This document shows, one piece after another, positions 1 to 10,095 of a stretch of 28,934 nucleotides of DNA. This DNA is from Ministeria vibrans ATCC 50519. Taxonomy: Eukaryota > Opisthokonta > Filasterea. The notes beneath the pieces are model-generated. The model searched no databases, was not told where the DNA came from, and saw nothing but the letters and a program-made list of their open reading frames with translations. The stretch lies in contig CALSCP010001653.1 in the NCBI GenBank assembly GCA_943704425.1, positions 64,540 through 93,473 of the forward strand, given 5' to 3'. The position numbers and the translations under genes are program-made. How positions within the stretch are numbered: position 1 is the stretch's first letter; each line of letters begins with the position of its first letter.

Positions 1-70
<70 letters not shown>
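1..70. repeat. (GT)35 microsatellite in a DUS3 intron
   Basis: An uninterrupted GT dinucleotide run fills the left edge of the window. It lies upstream of the splice acceptor at 114-115, so it belongs to an intron of DUS3 whose 5' end is outside the window. Confidence 0.97.
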
Positions 71-72
<2 letters not shown>

Positions 73-115
73 TGACAGTGCTTTTGACAGTCCTGCTCAC
101 ACAATGTGATTGCAG

Positions 116-2627
116 GTCCTTGTGTGTTCCAGGATCGACACGGCATTTGTCGCTTTGGACTGCGCTGTGTGTTTCGTGATGCACACACCTACCGTCCCGA
201 TGCGGAAACGGCCGCGCAGCTCAGCATTGAGTTGGAGAGCGCCACACCGGAGCGCGCACAGGAGATCCGCAGTCTCATTCCGAAGAACTTTGACGCATTC
301 CTCACGACACTGCCCCACTGTGCCGTAGTAGAGCCTCTTGGCACGACCCTCAATGGACTGGCCAACACCAGCATGGTCGATCTACAGCGCCGTCGCTACA
401 AGTTCACCCTGTCGCAACCCTACCAGCGCGACACCATCACTAAACACGAAGCCACCAGAGACAAAGCCGCAGCCAATGCTGCTGCTGCTGCTGCTGCTGC
501 TGCAAGTGCAGGTACACCGCCGACGCTCACAGACGACACATCTGCGTCAGGTTCCGACCCAGAGATTGCTTTGCGCACGACCGAAAAGAAACTCATTGAC
601 TTTACGGACAAACTGATGCTCGCGCCACTCACAACGTAACAGAAGACTTTTTTGTATTGATGATCAAAATCGGTTCTTATGCCGATTCTCTTTGTACGTG
701 CACATAGTGTCGGCAACTTGCCCTTTCGTCGAATCTGCAAGGAATTCGGAGCAGACATCACATGCGGAGAAATGGCAATGGTATTTTACTTCTAGTGCAC
801 GCACACGTGACCTAACTCTCTTCTCTCTATCACTTTGGTTCTTTCTCCTCTCTCTATCACTTTGTTTCTTTCTCCTCTCTTTCTATCACTTTGTTTCTTT
901 GTCCTCTCTCCTTTGCAGGCACTGCCTCTGCTGCAAGGAAAAATGAGTGAATGGGCACTACTGAAACGGCACTCAAGCGAAGACATCTTTGGCGTGCAGC
1001 TGTGTGGGGGGTACCTGGACGTCACGACGCGCGCAGTCGAGCTCATCAACCGCGAGTGCACTGTCGACTACATTGACCTCAACTCGGGTTGTCCCATTGA
1101 CTTGGTCTGTCATAAGGTAAGAAGAGTCCTCATGACTGACGCACTCACACACGATACTATAATCGCATGTGAAGGGATGTGGGAGTGCGCTATTGGACCA
1201 GCCGAAGAAGCTGAGCAATCTTTTGCACGCCATGTGTACTGTCAGCGACGTCCCCATCACCGTCAAAGTGCGCACCTCGTATCGCAAGCAGCCCAATATT
1301 GTCGAGCGGGATGTCCTCACCCAGCTCAGCGCGACGGGTGTGCAGCTGGTAACAGTCCATGGGCGCACAAAGGAACAGCGCTACCAGAAGCTCTCCGATT
1401 GGTCCTACATTAACCGTAAGCAAAAAGAAAAACAACAAACATAATAATAAGGGACTAGATCGACTGTAACACATTGTACGCATATCAGAGTGTGCTCAGC
1501 AGAGCAGTGTTCCCGTGGCGGGCAATGGGGATATCCTGTCGTATGCGGACTATGTGCGCGCCCGTCAGACAGCCCCCGACGTCAAGGCCGTCATGATTGC
1601 AAGGTAACCGCAACATTTGATAGCGTATCTCTCACTCTCACTTCACAATCTCGCTCGTGCTTAATGACCAGTCTCATACGACTTACTTTTCCTACTTTCC
1701 ATGTACAGAGGTGCACTCATCAAACCATGGGTGTTCCAGGAGATCAAGGAGAAGCGCGAATGGGACATCAGTGCACAAGAACGACTCGACATGCTGAAGC
1801 GATATGCACGACACGGACTGGAGCACTGGGGATCAGATCCAAATGTACCTTACAAGAACGCAGGGCAGCAGAGGGAGACTGAGAGAGAGAGGAGGAAGAA
1901 AGAGTCAAAGTGATAGAGAGAGAAAGGAGGAAGAAAGAATCAAATGATAGAGAGAGGAGGAAGAAAGAATCAAAATGATAGAGAGAAAGGAGGAAGAAAA
2001 AATCAAAAGAAAGAGAAGGGAGGGAACAACGCAGAGTGATAGAGAGGGAAAATGGAAAGAAACATTGTGATACTGACTCGATTCTGTCATATTAGGGAGT
2101 TGAGACCACACGACGATTCCTTCTTGAGTTTCAGTCGTTCCATTGCCGATATATTCCAGTTGGTCTTTTAGGTATTCAAATAGGATAACATGCAATCGTA
2201 ATAATGATTATTTTGAAATTAATGGCGAAAAAGAACTCTGTCATTATTTTTTTGATATTTATTCACTACGCACTGATCTTGATAACTTGATACCCTCTGT
2301 TTCTGATTCTTTTACCCGCGTTTGTTTGTTTCTATTTTTATGTGCTTGTGTCCAGAGGAACCAAATACGATCAATCAACGGCCGCCCAGCTTTCGCGGCC
2401 GCAACGATCTGGAAACACTCCTTGCCAGTGGATATGTCGGCGATTGGATCAAGCTCAGGTACCGATAATTAATCAGTATTATATTATACACTAATGATGT
2501 TTGTATTTTTATCAATTATTGTGTGGGTTATAGTGAAATGATATTGGGCCCTGCTCCGCCAGATATGGTCTTCTGCCCAAAACACAAGGCCAGCAGCTAC
2601 GCAGCGCCCGCTGATGTATCCATCTGA
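116..2627 (+). CDS. DUS3: tRNA-dihydrouridine(47) synthase [NAD(P)+], 3' part
   Basis: Flavoenzyme that reduces U47 in the variable loop of tRNAs to dihydrouridine. Nine exons join in phase: 116-635, 708-780, 919-1116, 1175-1415, 1489-1603, 1709-1844, 2096-2171, 2356-2458, 2534-2627, giving 517 visible residues and a TGA stop. The first visible exon carries a CCCH zinc finger ([10 protein letters not shown] then CRFGLRC and AH), typical of DUS3 and absent from other Dus enzymes. A linker with a GCT-encoded poly-Ala run (about 478-504) follows. The catalytic TIM barrel begins at KLMLAPLTT and continues through [19 protein letters not shown], the catalytic-Cys motif [39 protein letters not shown] and the C-terminal helical domain ([26 protein letters not shown]). 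The N-terminus, including any other zinc finger, is outside the window. The intron before exon 4 uses an AAG acceptor at 1172-1174, chosen because it restores the family alignment. Confidence 0.96.
816..914 (-). repeat. Intronic minisatellite, pyrimidine strand on + (DUS3 intron 781-918)
   Basis: About three units of CTCTCTATCACTTTGTTTCT with CTCCTCTCT spacers end directly at the acceptor of the exon at 919. The reverse complement matches the unit of the large array at 5240-5695. The intron is 138 nt, about twice the usual length here. Confidence 0.9.
1870..2076 (+). repeat. Degenerate intronic minisatellite, purine strand on + (DUS3 intron 1845-2095)
   Basis: Repeated GAGAGAGGAGGAAGAAAGAAT blocks, each followed by CAAANTGATAGAGAGA, are diverged copies of the unit at 5240-5695. 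This is the one member that puts purines on the sense strand of its host gene. The donor is GTACCT at 1845, fixed by the join [13 protein letters not shown]. Confidence 0.9.
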
Positions 2628-2948
2628 AACATTTCAAAGCTATATTTGCATTATTAGTGTTCTTTCTCCTCTTCTTCATCGGTCCCATTGGGTGTACAGA
2701 AAGCCAGCATCATCTCTTAATTATGTCGCGTCTTTTCCTTTTGTTGGCCTATCCAGTAGGTCGCATATACAAACACACTATTCTCCAACAACTGTGTGAT
2801 GCCTGACTGCGTATTCCTTGCGGCAGTCCAAGCAACATGACATGATAGAAGGCAAAAAGTGTGTCTTGTGGAACCCTCGATTTTTGTGCAATGCTATTAT
2901 TATTATTATCAGTATATGAGGTGTATTGCAAATCTTGTCTTGGGTATC
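2628..2948. other. Convergent intergenic region DUS3/SDS22
   Basis: This 321 bp stretch separates two stop codons and should hold the 3' UTRs of both transcripts. It has a short (ATT)n tract near 2893-2909 and no AATAAA on either strand that I could assign with confidence. I see no tRNA-like cloverleaf and no conserved open frame. Confidence 0.7.
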
Positions 2949-4491
2949 TTATCGACAGAGCGTTGCGTCAATCTGCGTCAGTCCGTCTCCCAATGCGCGT
3001 CGCACCTTCACGCGGTACTGATTGTCCTTGGCCAGTGGATTCCGTTCAAAGTACACTGTGCGCAGTGCACTGTGACCCGATAGTTTATCGATTTCCCGGA
3101 AATCACTTACTTTGTTGTCATTACACTACGTCAAAAGACAACAAAAAAAAATTAAGAACGGTACACTTTTGCCAGATTTTGTTACCCAAAATTCCTCAAG
3201 AAGAGTCAATCGATCAAGTGAGTGGAGCGTCTCAATCTGATTGGAACCCACATCCAAAGTATTCAGCGAAACCTATAAAAAAAACAGAGAGATAGATAGA
3301 GAGAGACAGAGAGAGACATAAAAAGTGGAAACAAACAGAGGGGAGGAAGAAAGAAACAATGTGATGGAGAGAAAAAAATAACGAGTATAAGATTTCCAAG
3401 CACAAAAACAAAGTTCTCCACAGTGCAATTCTGACCAGATCTTGAAAGGGGTCGAGTGAGGAGAGGGCATTGTCACTGAAATAGCCTTCTTCTAATTTGG
3501 TCAGAGTCGCAAGTGATTCAATTTCAACCAGTCGATTGGCCTAAAACAAATCATTCAACATACGTCGCATTGGAATAGCAGTGTTGGCCTTACTTGGACA
3601 CTGAGTGTCTTGAGATTGATAAGCGATTCGATTCCTTTGAGCGACGTTAGTTTGTTTTTGCCCAAGTACAGTTCCTCCAATTGAGTGAGTGTTTCCAGTC
3701 CACTCAGCTCCTAAAAGTGAGTTAATCCCCGGTCAGATTCAGTGTGGATAAAAAAGAAGGGGTGTCGTACGCGAAGTCGATTTGCGCCCAATTCCAACAG
3801 TCTGAGGTTCGTCAATGACTCGAGTCCTGTGATCTACGAACTGCAAGTCAGAAGCGCCTTCCGACCAACGTGCTTGTGTGTTTTTTACTTGTTTGATTTT
3901 GTTTTGACAGAGATAGAGCTTAGTGAGGTGAGTGAGATGACCGATGTTTTCGATATGGCGAATCACATTGAAGGACACATCCAAATGTCTGCAACAATCA
4001 ACAGGTTCAGGTCAACCAGACAGCATTTCTCTCGTGTCTCAGCCTACGTGAGCTTCACGAGTGCCTGCAGATTCTCAATGTGCGCCAGACGATTGTCGTT
4101 AAGGTCGAGAAACTCCAGATCTTCGTGGTTATCGAGATTCTACATGTGAGCGAGTGTGAGAGGTGCAAACATGCAAAAGTGTTGTCGTAGATCCAACCTC
4201 AATTTTTGGGATTCGGTTTCGTCGCACGCTCAAGTGTCGCAACGACGTGACCTGAGGGAAGGCAGGAAGTTCTTCCAACTGGGCGTGCGTCCAATCGATT
4301 TCCTACTGAAAGCAAGCGACAGTGGCGTCGGACGAAATGCGTTGAGTCATCATCATACGGCGCGCGCACATCAACAGCGAATCAAAACGACATGTCATCG
4401 GCACACACCGCCACGACTCACACCCAGACAGACACCGTGCCACGTACCGTTTCGTCTTCGGCAATCGTCTCCGCTAACGGCGGGTGGTCTG

Positions 4492-4549
<58 letters not shown>

Positions 4550-4685
4550 AGCAGTGAGCAGATCACACACACACACACTCTCTCTCCGCCGCCTTACAGA
4601 TGTACGAGGGTCCCGACGACATTTCCTCCTTTTCAACACGCGCAGTGTGCCTTTCGTCTTCGACGTCTGACAAGTCTGAGTCCAT
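2949..4685 (-). CDS. PPP1R7: Protein phosphatase 1 regulatory subunit SDS22 (PPP1R7)
   Basis: Leucine-rich-repeat protein that binds the PP1 catalytic subunit and controls its biogenesis and mitotic functions. Ten exons on the minus strand join in phase: 4685-4598, 4488-4448, 4302-4198, 4139-4048, 3988-3889, 3833-3771, 3710-3594, 3540-3436, 3272-3186, 3125-2949. They give 324 residues, against about 340-360 in known orthologues. After an acidic N-terminus (MDSDLSDVEDE) come SDS22-type 22-residue repeats of the form LxxLxLxxNxIxxIxxL, for example LEFLDLNDNRLAHIENL and LEELYLGKNKLTSLKGI. The LRR cap is diagnostic: EEFWCNDNKVSDF, TVYFERNPLAKDNQYR and the end LTQIDATLCR. The acceptor of exon 3 is a CAGTAG tandem. 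Only the downstream AG gives an open frame, because use of the first would insert a TAG stop. Confidence 0.96.
3281..3376 (+). repeat. Purine-rich minisatellite remnant in an SDS22 intron (3273-3435)
   Basis: GAGAGATAGATAGAGAGAGAC blocks, then GGGGAGGAAGAAAGAAACAA and TGTGATGGAGAG, match the 5240-5695 unit. The host gene is on the minus strand, so the sense RNA is pyrimidine-rich here. Confidence 0.8.
4496..4547 (+). repeat. (GA)n microsatellite in SDS22 intron 1
   Basis: A pure GA run of about 26 units, followed by short CA and CT runs (4563-4583), occupies the 109-nt intron 4489-4597. On the sense (minus) strand it is a CT tract running up to the CTGCAG acceptor at 4489-4490, where it can act as an over-long polypyrimidine tract. 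Confidence 0.95.
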
Positions 4686-4922
4686 TTTGAGAGTGAGCGA
4701 AGAAAATAAATTGTGTGAATTGTGAAGACTGAAGAGTCAAAGACTGAAGAGTACAAGTTAAAAGTAGACTAACATCAGACTTTACCAACTGCTCCATCTA
4801 ACAGTAAATCCAACTATCCAGGCAGGCCCAAATGATTACCGTTGCTCTTTTACGGTTTACAACGGAAACAAACAAACCGCACATCAGACATATGTACTTA
4901 CAGAAACACATTCAAATCTTGT
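4686..4922 (-). promoter_or_regulatory. TRAPPC13 3' flank / SDS22 promoter region
   Basis: These 237 bp lie between two genes in the same (minus) direction. They must hold the TRAPPC13 3' end and the SDS22 promoter and 5' UTR. The sequence is AT-rich with a short direct repeat of AAGACTGAAGAGT near 4725-4752. No clear TATA box is visible at a sensible distance. Confidence 0.5.
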
Positions 4923-5153
4923 TCATTGTGATTGTGGGTGGCTGACTGTGACATTGACAAAGAGCACATCGTCGAAATCATAATTCTTGCCGCTAATGAG
5001 ATCCACTGCACGCAGTCCCCTCAGCGCTTGAAGGCCCTCGCTCACGCCAATCACAGTCAGACACACACTGGCACTCGTTCCGCTGTTGATTTCACCCACA
5101 TTCTAAAGAAGACAGTGACAGATAGTTATAAGTTAATGCTAGGAGTAATAGAG

Positions 5154-5244
<91 letters not shown>

Positions 5245-7871
5245 AGTGATAGAGAGAGAGGAGGGAGAAAGAAACAAAGTGATAGAGAGAGAGGAGGGAG
5301 AAAGAAACAAAGTGATAGAGAGAGAGGAGGGAGAAAGAAACAAAGTGAGAGAGAGAGAGAGAAACAAAGTGATAGAGAGAGAGAGAGAAACAAAGTGATA
5401 GAGAGAGAGGAGGGAGAAAGAAACAAAGTGATAGAGAGAGAGGAGGGAGAAAGAAACAAAGTGATAGAGAGAAGAGGGAGAAAGAAACAAAGTGATAGAG
5501 AGAGAGAAGAGGGAGAAAGAAACAAAGTGATAGAGAGAGAGAAGAGGGAGAAAGAAACAAAGTGATAGAGAGGAGGGAGAAACAAAAAAAAGTGATAGAG
5601 AGGAGGGAGAAAGAAACAAAGTGATAGAGAGAGAGACATACAGACAGACAGAGAGAGAGTAGGGAGAATGAAACTAAGTAATAGAGAGAGAGAGATGGTG
5701 TGTGCGTGTGCATGTACTTGGCCTGATACTCCCACGACGCGCAGTCCCTCCATTCGCTCACTCACTGAGTTGAGTCGCACTGAGAGTTTTCGATCGCTAC
5801 ATAAAGAGGTTGGAGCAGTGAGCAAGGAGAGAAAAGGAAACAAAGTGAGATAAAGAGAGACGGGGGGGAAAAAAGAAGGAAAGAAACAACGTGATAGAGA
5901 GAGAGAAAGAAGGGAGAAAAAAAAAGAAAAAAAACAAAGAGATACAGAAAGTGATAGAGAGAAAAGGGTAAAAGATTAACAATGCAAAATATTGATGATC
6001 GAGAGATACTGACCTGTTGTTGTCAAGTTGAAGGACAATGTGAAAGGGAGCAAGCAAAGCGACACTCTGAGGGGCATTCCAAGAACGCAGTGCAAGCTCG
6101 TCGATGGATGGAACCTGAAAAGCCAAACACACACAAGACGATAGAACATAGTAAGTGAAGGAGAGAGAGGGAGAGAATGGAAACATAGTAAGAGAGAGGA
6201 AGTAACAAGGCAATAGAGAGAAAGAGAACGGGCACTGACAGCAAAAAAGAAACCCACTCAAGGAATGCCACTCAATCACTGACCTTTCTGGGTAATTGAC
6301 TCGTCTGCAAACGGCCCTTCTCGCCCAAATTAGTGCGCCACACAATGTCAATTTTACCAATTGAGGGAGAACGCTAAAATGGACAGTATAAAACAAAAAT
6401 TCTTTGGCTTGACATTTGATGTTACGAGTGATTCTCTGAGCGCGTTTTCGAGAGGAGTGAGTTTGTAGAGATATTGTCTGATTTCCTGAGGATTGAGCAT
6501 TCCGTGAGTGGACGAAAAGGACTCACACACTACAACAAGAGAGAGAAAGAGAAAATGCAGAAGGAAAGTAATAAAGAGACAGAAGAAAGAACACAATGAT
6601 AAAAAGAAAAAATCGAGTGAGTGAATGGAAAAGAAAAGCTCAAGAGACACCAATAATCCATTAATATTTATACGTTTTCCGTTTGACTTCAAGGAGTTGA
6701 GATCAATCGCATCAAAGACAGTTGAAAGGGGTTCAAAGCGAACCGACTTGACAAACATCACTTGGGATGTCACATTCTGCATTTGCGCCTCAAGAAACAC
6801 ACAATCCTATCATCCGCGTCTCGGTTTAGTAATCAGGCATCAATAATTAGTTCACTGTTCTTATGATTTGTCGTACGGGTAAACTGTGTACTTTTGTCTT
6901 GACGGCCAAAGGCGGAAGAACTTTGAAAGAAAAGCGCTTTGCGTCAGGAAGACGAAGATCGCCGGAGGGTGCGAGGAACGCCACCGAGCACACCAGACTG
7001 CATATTAAAATTGTTATATTTATAATAATATTAATAATTATTATCATTATTATTATTAGCTCTTGATTCTCTATTATTATTATAATAAATTATAATAATA
7101 ATAATTATATTGAATACCTGTGTAAACCAAGTTCTTTGACATCGTGGGTCATGAGGGCGTCGGTGCTTTCGCCCGGCGCGAGAGTCGCGCGTGGCTCCTT
7201 ACTTGTGTCGACGAGTGAGACGCGCTGAGACGCCGTTTGCAGCTCCGCCTGCTCAACACCCGGTTATAAAACGTCTCTGTCACAACACTCGTAGTACTGC
7301 ACCTTGATCGCAACATTCGTGACAGGAAGCTCTCCTTCGTTATGGATACTTATTAATGCGGAAAACGTCTCGCCAAGATAGACCGAATTGCTGCAAAGGG
7401 CAGTCGAGTCTGGTCAGTCTCACCTCTCTCTGCCATGCCACCCCTCCTCGTACCCTTTGCTTTGCGGTAGAGCAAGAAACTCGCTCACGCCCATGTCAGG
7501 CGCCTCGACAACCGACCCCACCTGAAGTTGTCCGGCGGTAAAGTCACCTGAACCAAAAAACAAAAATGTGTTGTGAGTTGTGCAGCAAAATCATTATTTT
7601 TTTTGCACAATTCTGCCTTACCAGGACCCTCTGACAGCTCGCAGGGAACGGGCACGGTCGTCATGAGCGTTGGTCGTGTCAGACGCATCACTAGTGCGCC
7701 AACAGGTGAGTGTGTGCTTGTCAGACGCACTCTTGAGTCACCTTTCAAAATAAGCGTGTCGCGCCCTGGCCCCGTGGCCGCCGCCGTCGTCGACGAGGGT
7801 GGCGACAGAGGATTGCCTGAGACAACACTCGACGAGCGCGACGGGGTGTTTGTTCTTGCTGGAGATGCCAT
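4923..7871 (-). CDS. TRAPPC13: Trafficking protein particle complex subunit 13
   Basis: DUF974-family subunit of the TRAPP tethering and Rab-GEF complex, acting in ER-Golgi traffic and autophagy. Eleven exons join in phase: 7871-7622, 7547-7454, 7390-7303, 7248-7118, 6997-6856, 6806-6674, 6529-6426, 6373-6284, 6114-6014, 5796-5718, 5102-4923, giving 463 residues (animal orthologues about 420). Family blocks in order: a low-complexity Ser/Thr/Pro leader, then [128 protein letters not shown], then [13 protein letters not shown] and KNYDFDDV at the C-terminus. The 49-nt intron 6807-6855 has a TACTAAAC branch-like motif. I chose its GTGAAC donor because it restores the family spacing between VKTK and VFLEAQ. 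The shared promoter with the srGAP gene is only 74 bp long. Confidence 0.94.
5153..5239 (+). repeat. (GA)n microsatellite in TRAPPC13 intron 10
   Basis: An almost pure GA run of about 43 units directly adjoins the 33-bp minisatellite array. The two may have arisen from one another by slippage. Confidence 0.95.
5240..5695 (+). repeat. Tandem minisatellite array, about 13 units of about 33 bp
   Basis: The unit reads GATAGAGAGAGAGGAGGGAG followed by AAAGAAACAAAGT, with units shortened to about 24-30 bp in places by loss of the GGAGGGAGAAAG part. It fills most of the 615-nt TRAPPC13 intron 5103-5717. The units abut with no unique spacers, so this is not a CRISPR array. On the sense strand it is a long pyrimidine tract with no stop codon in the host reading frame until about 40 nt before the acceptor. 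Confidence 0.95.
5820..5972 (+). repeat. Diverged minisatellite in TRAPPC13 intron 9 (5797-6013)
   Basis: GGAAACAAAGTGAGATAAAGAG, GAAACAACGTGATAGAGAG and AAAGTGATAGAGAGAAAAGG are recognisable copies of the 5240-5695 unit, interrupted by G and A homopolymers. Confidence 0.85.
6157..6232 (+). repeat. Diverged minisatellite in TRAPPC13 intron 8 (6115-6283)
   Basis: Purine-rich copies such as GGAGAGAGAGGGAGAGAATGG and CAAGGCAATAGAGAGAAAGA resemble the larger array. The intron is 169 nt against a local norm near 55. Confidence 0.7.
6538..6618 (+). repeat. Diverged minisatellite in TRAPPC13 intron 6 (6530-6673)
   Basis: AAGAGAGAGAAAGAGAAAATG, GAGACAGAAGAAAGAACACA and ATGATAAAAAGAAAAAATCG resemble degenerate units of the same family. 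The host intron is 144 nt. Confidence 0.6.
7005..7110. repeat. AT-rich (ATT)n/(AAT)n tract in TRAPPC13 intron 4
   Basis: Imperfect ATT and AAT triplets in both orientations fill almost the whole 120-nt intron 6998-7117. The mixed orientation makes self-complementary arms. Confidence 0.9.
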
Positions 7872-7945
7872 GACAAAAATAATTATGAATTTATGATGAT
7901 CCTTAAAATATTTTTAATTCTTACATTATATTTTTTTCAACTGCC
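7872..7945. promoter_or_regulatory. 74-bp bidirectional promoter TRAPPC13 / srGAP
   Basis: Only 74 bp separate the two start codons (ATG at 7871 on minus, ATG at 7946 on plus). The interval is very AT-rich with ATATTTTTAA and ATTATATTTTTTT stretches. Both core promoters and both 5' UTRs must fit in it or run into the genes. Confidence 0.7.
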
Positions 7946-8060
7946 ATGAAGGCTCGCGCCAAGAAGATTGGCATCACAGCCATTGGCAGAGGGCGTGCCG
8001 ATGCCGGCTACGACACAGCATTACACGGTACAACTGCTCACACACACACACACACACACA

Positions 8061-8106
<46 letters not shown>

Positions 8107-10041
8107 CCCTCTTGCTCTCACGCTATCCTGTATGCACATGCATGCATGCATTGGCGCACGCACACTCCTTAAGAACACAATCACACACACACACACACAC
8201 ACACACAATCACACACACACTCAGTCAAGTCAAAAAACAGTATCTTGTCGCAAAAAAATATACTAAACCACCAGCCCTTTCCACTGCCTCACCACCGCTC
8301 CCCACAGAGCCCACCTCCCCTAAGCACGCCCCTACCACGCTTGGTTGCTGCGCATTCTCTTTCCTTTATCCTATCAGCTTTTCCTTTTTTTTTCTTCTTC
8401 TTCTTTTTTTTTTTCTCTCTCTCTCACTCCATATCGTCATCCCATTCTAATCACCCTTCTCAATCGTTGTATAGACCTTCAAGGACGTCACTCTGAGCAG
8501 ATGCGCTCGTTTGAGGTCCACACACAGGAGAAATTGCAACTTTTAGAAGAACTTGGCGACTTTGCAAAGAAACGCGCTGAGATCGAGGCTGAATACGCAT
8601 CCAGGCTGGACCGGCTTGTGGTACGCCGACCCCCTCCCCCCTTGTGCCCCCGTGCACTCCCTGCTTGGCGCCGATGCGACCTCGTTTGGCGCTATTTAAT
8701 GCCTTGTCTAAAAACGGAAATGCGCTGTGTGACTGTGTAGGAGAAGTACAAGACGCGCATGGTGTCCAAGTACGTCGCTGCACACGATCTCGAAGCCAAG
8801 GCGGCGGCGCAGTTCCTCAAGGACGACACCGGCAGAGCGGGCACCACAACGCACTATGTGTGGCGCACCATCCTGGACTGCACAAAGGACATCTCGCGCA
8901 TGCACTCCACCATCTCGCACACCTTCAGCAGCGACGTAGGCGACGCTGTCAACAATTTGCTGCGCATCACGGCGTCGGCGAGTAAGCAGTGCCAGGAGAA
9001 TGGCTTGCGTCTGCAAGAGAGCTGTCAGCACAGCCTCAGCGAACTCGAGGAGGCCGTTCGCGCACTCGCCCTCCACGAAGGCCGTCTCGAAGCGGCGCGT
9101 GTCAAAGTGGCCAGTGTCAAAGACAAATTGCGTTCGGGCAAGAGCAAGACGTCCACCAATCCGTTTGGCAAGAAAAAGGATATGGCCGACGAACTGGCGC
9201 GCGTTCAAGATTTGCTCGATCGTCAGAGCCAACGCACCAAAAACGCGAGAAACACCTACCTGCTCGCGCTGCGTGCCTCCAACGCACACAAAGACCGTTT
9301 CTTTGCAACCGAGGCAATCGATCTCATCGACGTCCTTGACGGTGGCTACCATCGCAAAATGCGCGAACTTTTCACCGCCATCTCGGCTGTCGAGCAGCGT
9401 GCCTGCAAGGAAGTCATGCGCTCCACGCGCGACCTCCTTGACCGCTGTTCGCGCATCGATGCCTCGCTTGAAAAGGACATCTTCATCAAATCACACCAAG
9501 ATGCATTCACTAACCCTCCCGAATTTGTCCTTGTTTCGACTGGCTCACCCGCCATTGCCGACACCGAAACGCTTCTTTGCGACGACGAGAGCGCACCCCC
9601 TCTCTCACGTCTCCTCGACAACGCCAACGCACGGCTGCGTGAACTTCGCCAAGACGCCGAAGTGTACCAAGAGAGCCTGGCCAAGGCCATGACCAATGCC
9701 ACACCCACCACCGGCCGCTCCTCATCCGCCTTGGTCTCGCGCACGGGCTCCGAGACTGCCGACAAGCCTGCCACAACACCTGAAGCGACCTCTGACAGCG
9801 ATTCAACTGCTGCCGACCAGCTTGAGCTCGAAGATGATTCGTATCTTGGTGGAAGGGTACCTCGCGCCTCGAAAAAGTCTTTTTTCTTGTTTTTTCTCAT
9901 TCTGGTTTCTTTTTCGTTTTGTGTTGCAGAAGGTTCGCCGATCGTCCATTCATTTGGACCAAACGGAAGACATTTCACATGTAAGGATGTTCAGAAAAAA
10001 CGAAGAAGGAAAAAAAAAAACCACACTCACAACAATAATAA

Positions 10042-10095
<54 letters not shown>

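Noticed and set aside
2628-2948. Possible tRNA or small RNA between DUS3 and SDS22
   Set aside because: No A-box/B-box pair or cloverleaf could be drawn. The GGAACCCTCGATTT segment only loosely resembles a T-arm.
5240-5695. Regular 33-bp direct repeats resembling a CRISPR array
   Set aside because: Units abut with no unique spacers, are low-complexity GA-rich sequence, and lie inside a spliced intron of a eukaryotic gene.
5092-5843. Long overlapping minus-strand frames rich in Ser, Leu and Phe (175-234 codons)
   Set aside because: They are translations of the GA/minisatellite repeat in three frames. No stop codon occurs in the unit, so openness is automatic; only the part at 5718-5796 is real TRAPPC13 exon.
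8708-9352. 214-codon minus-strand frame opposite the F-BAR exon
   Set aside because: It is a shadow of GC-rich codon use on the plus strand, where the frame encodes a recognisable F-BAR domain.
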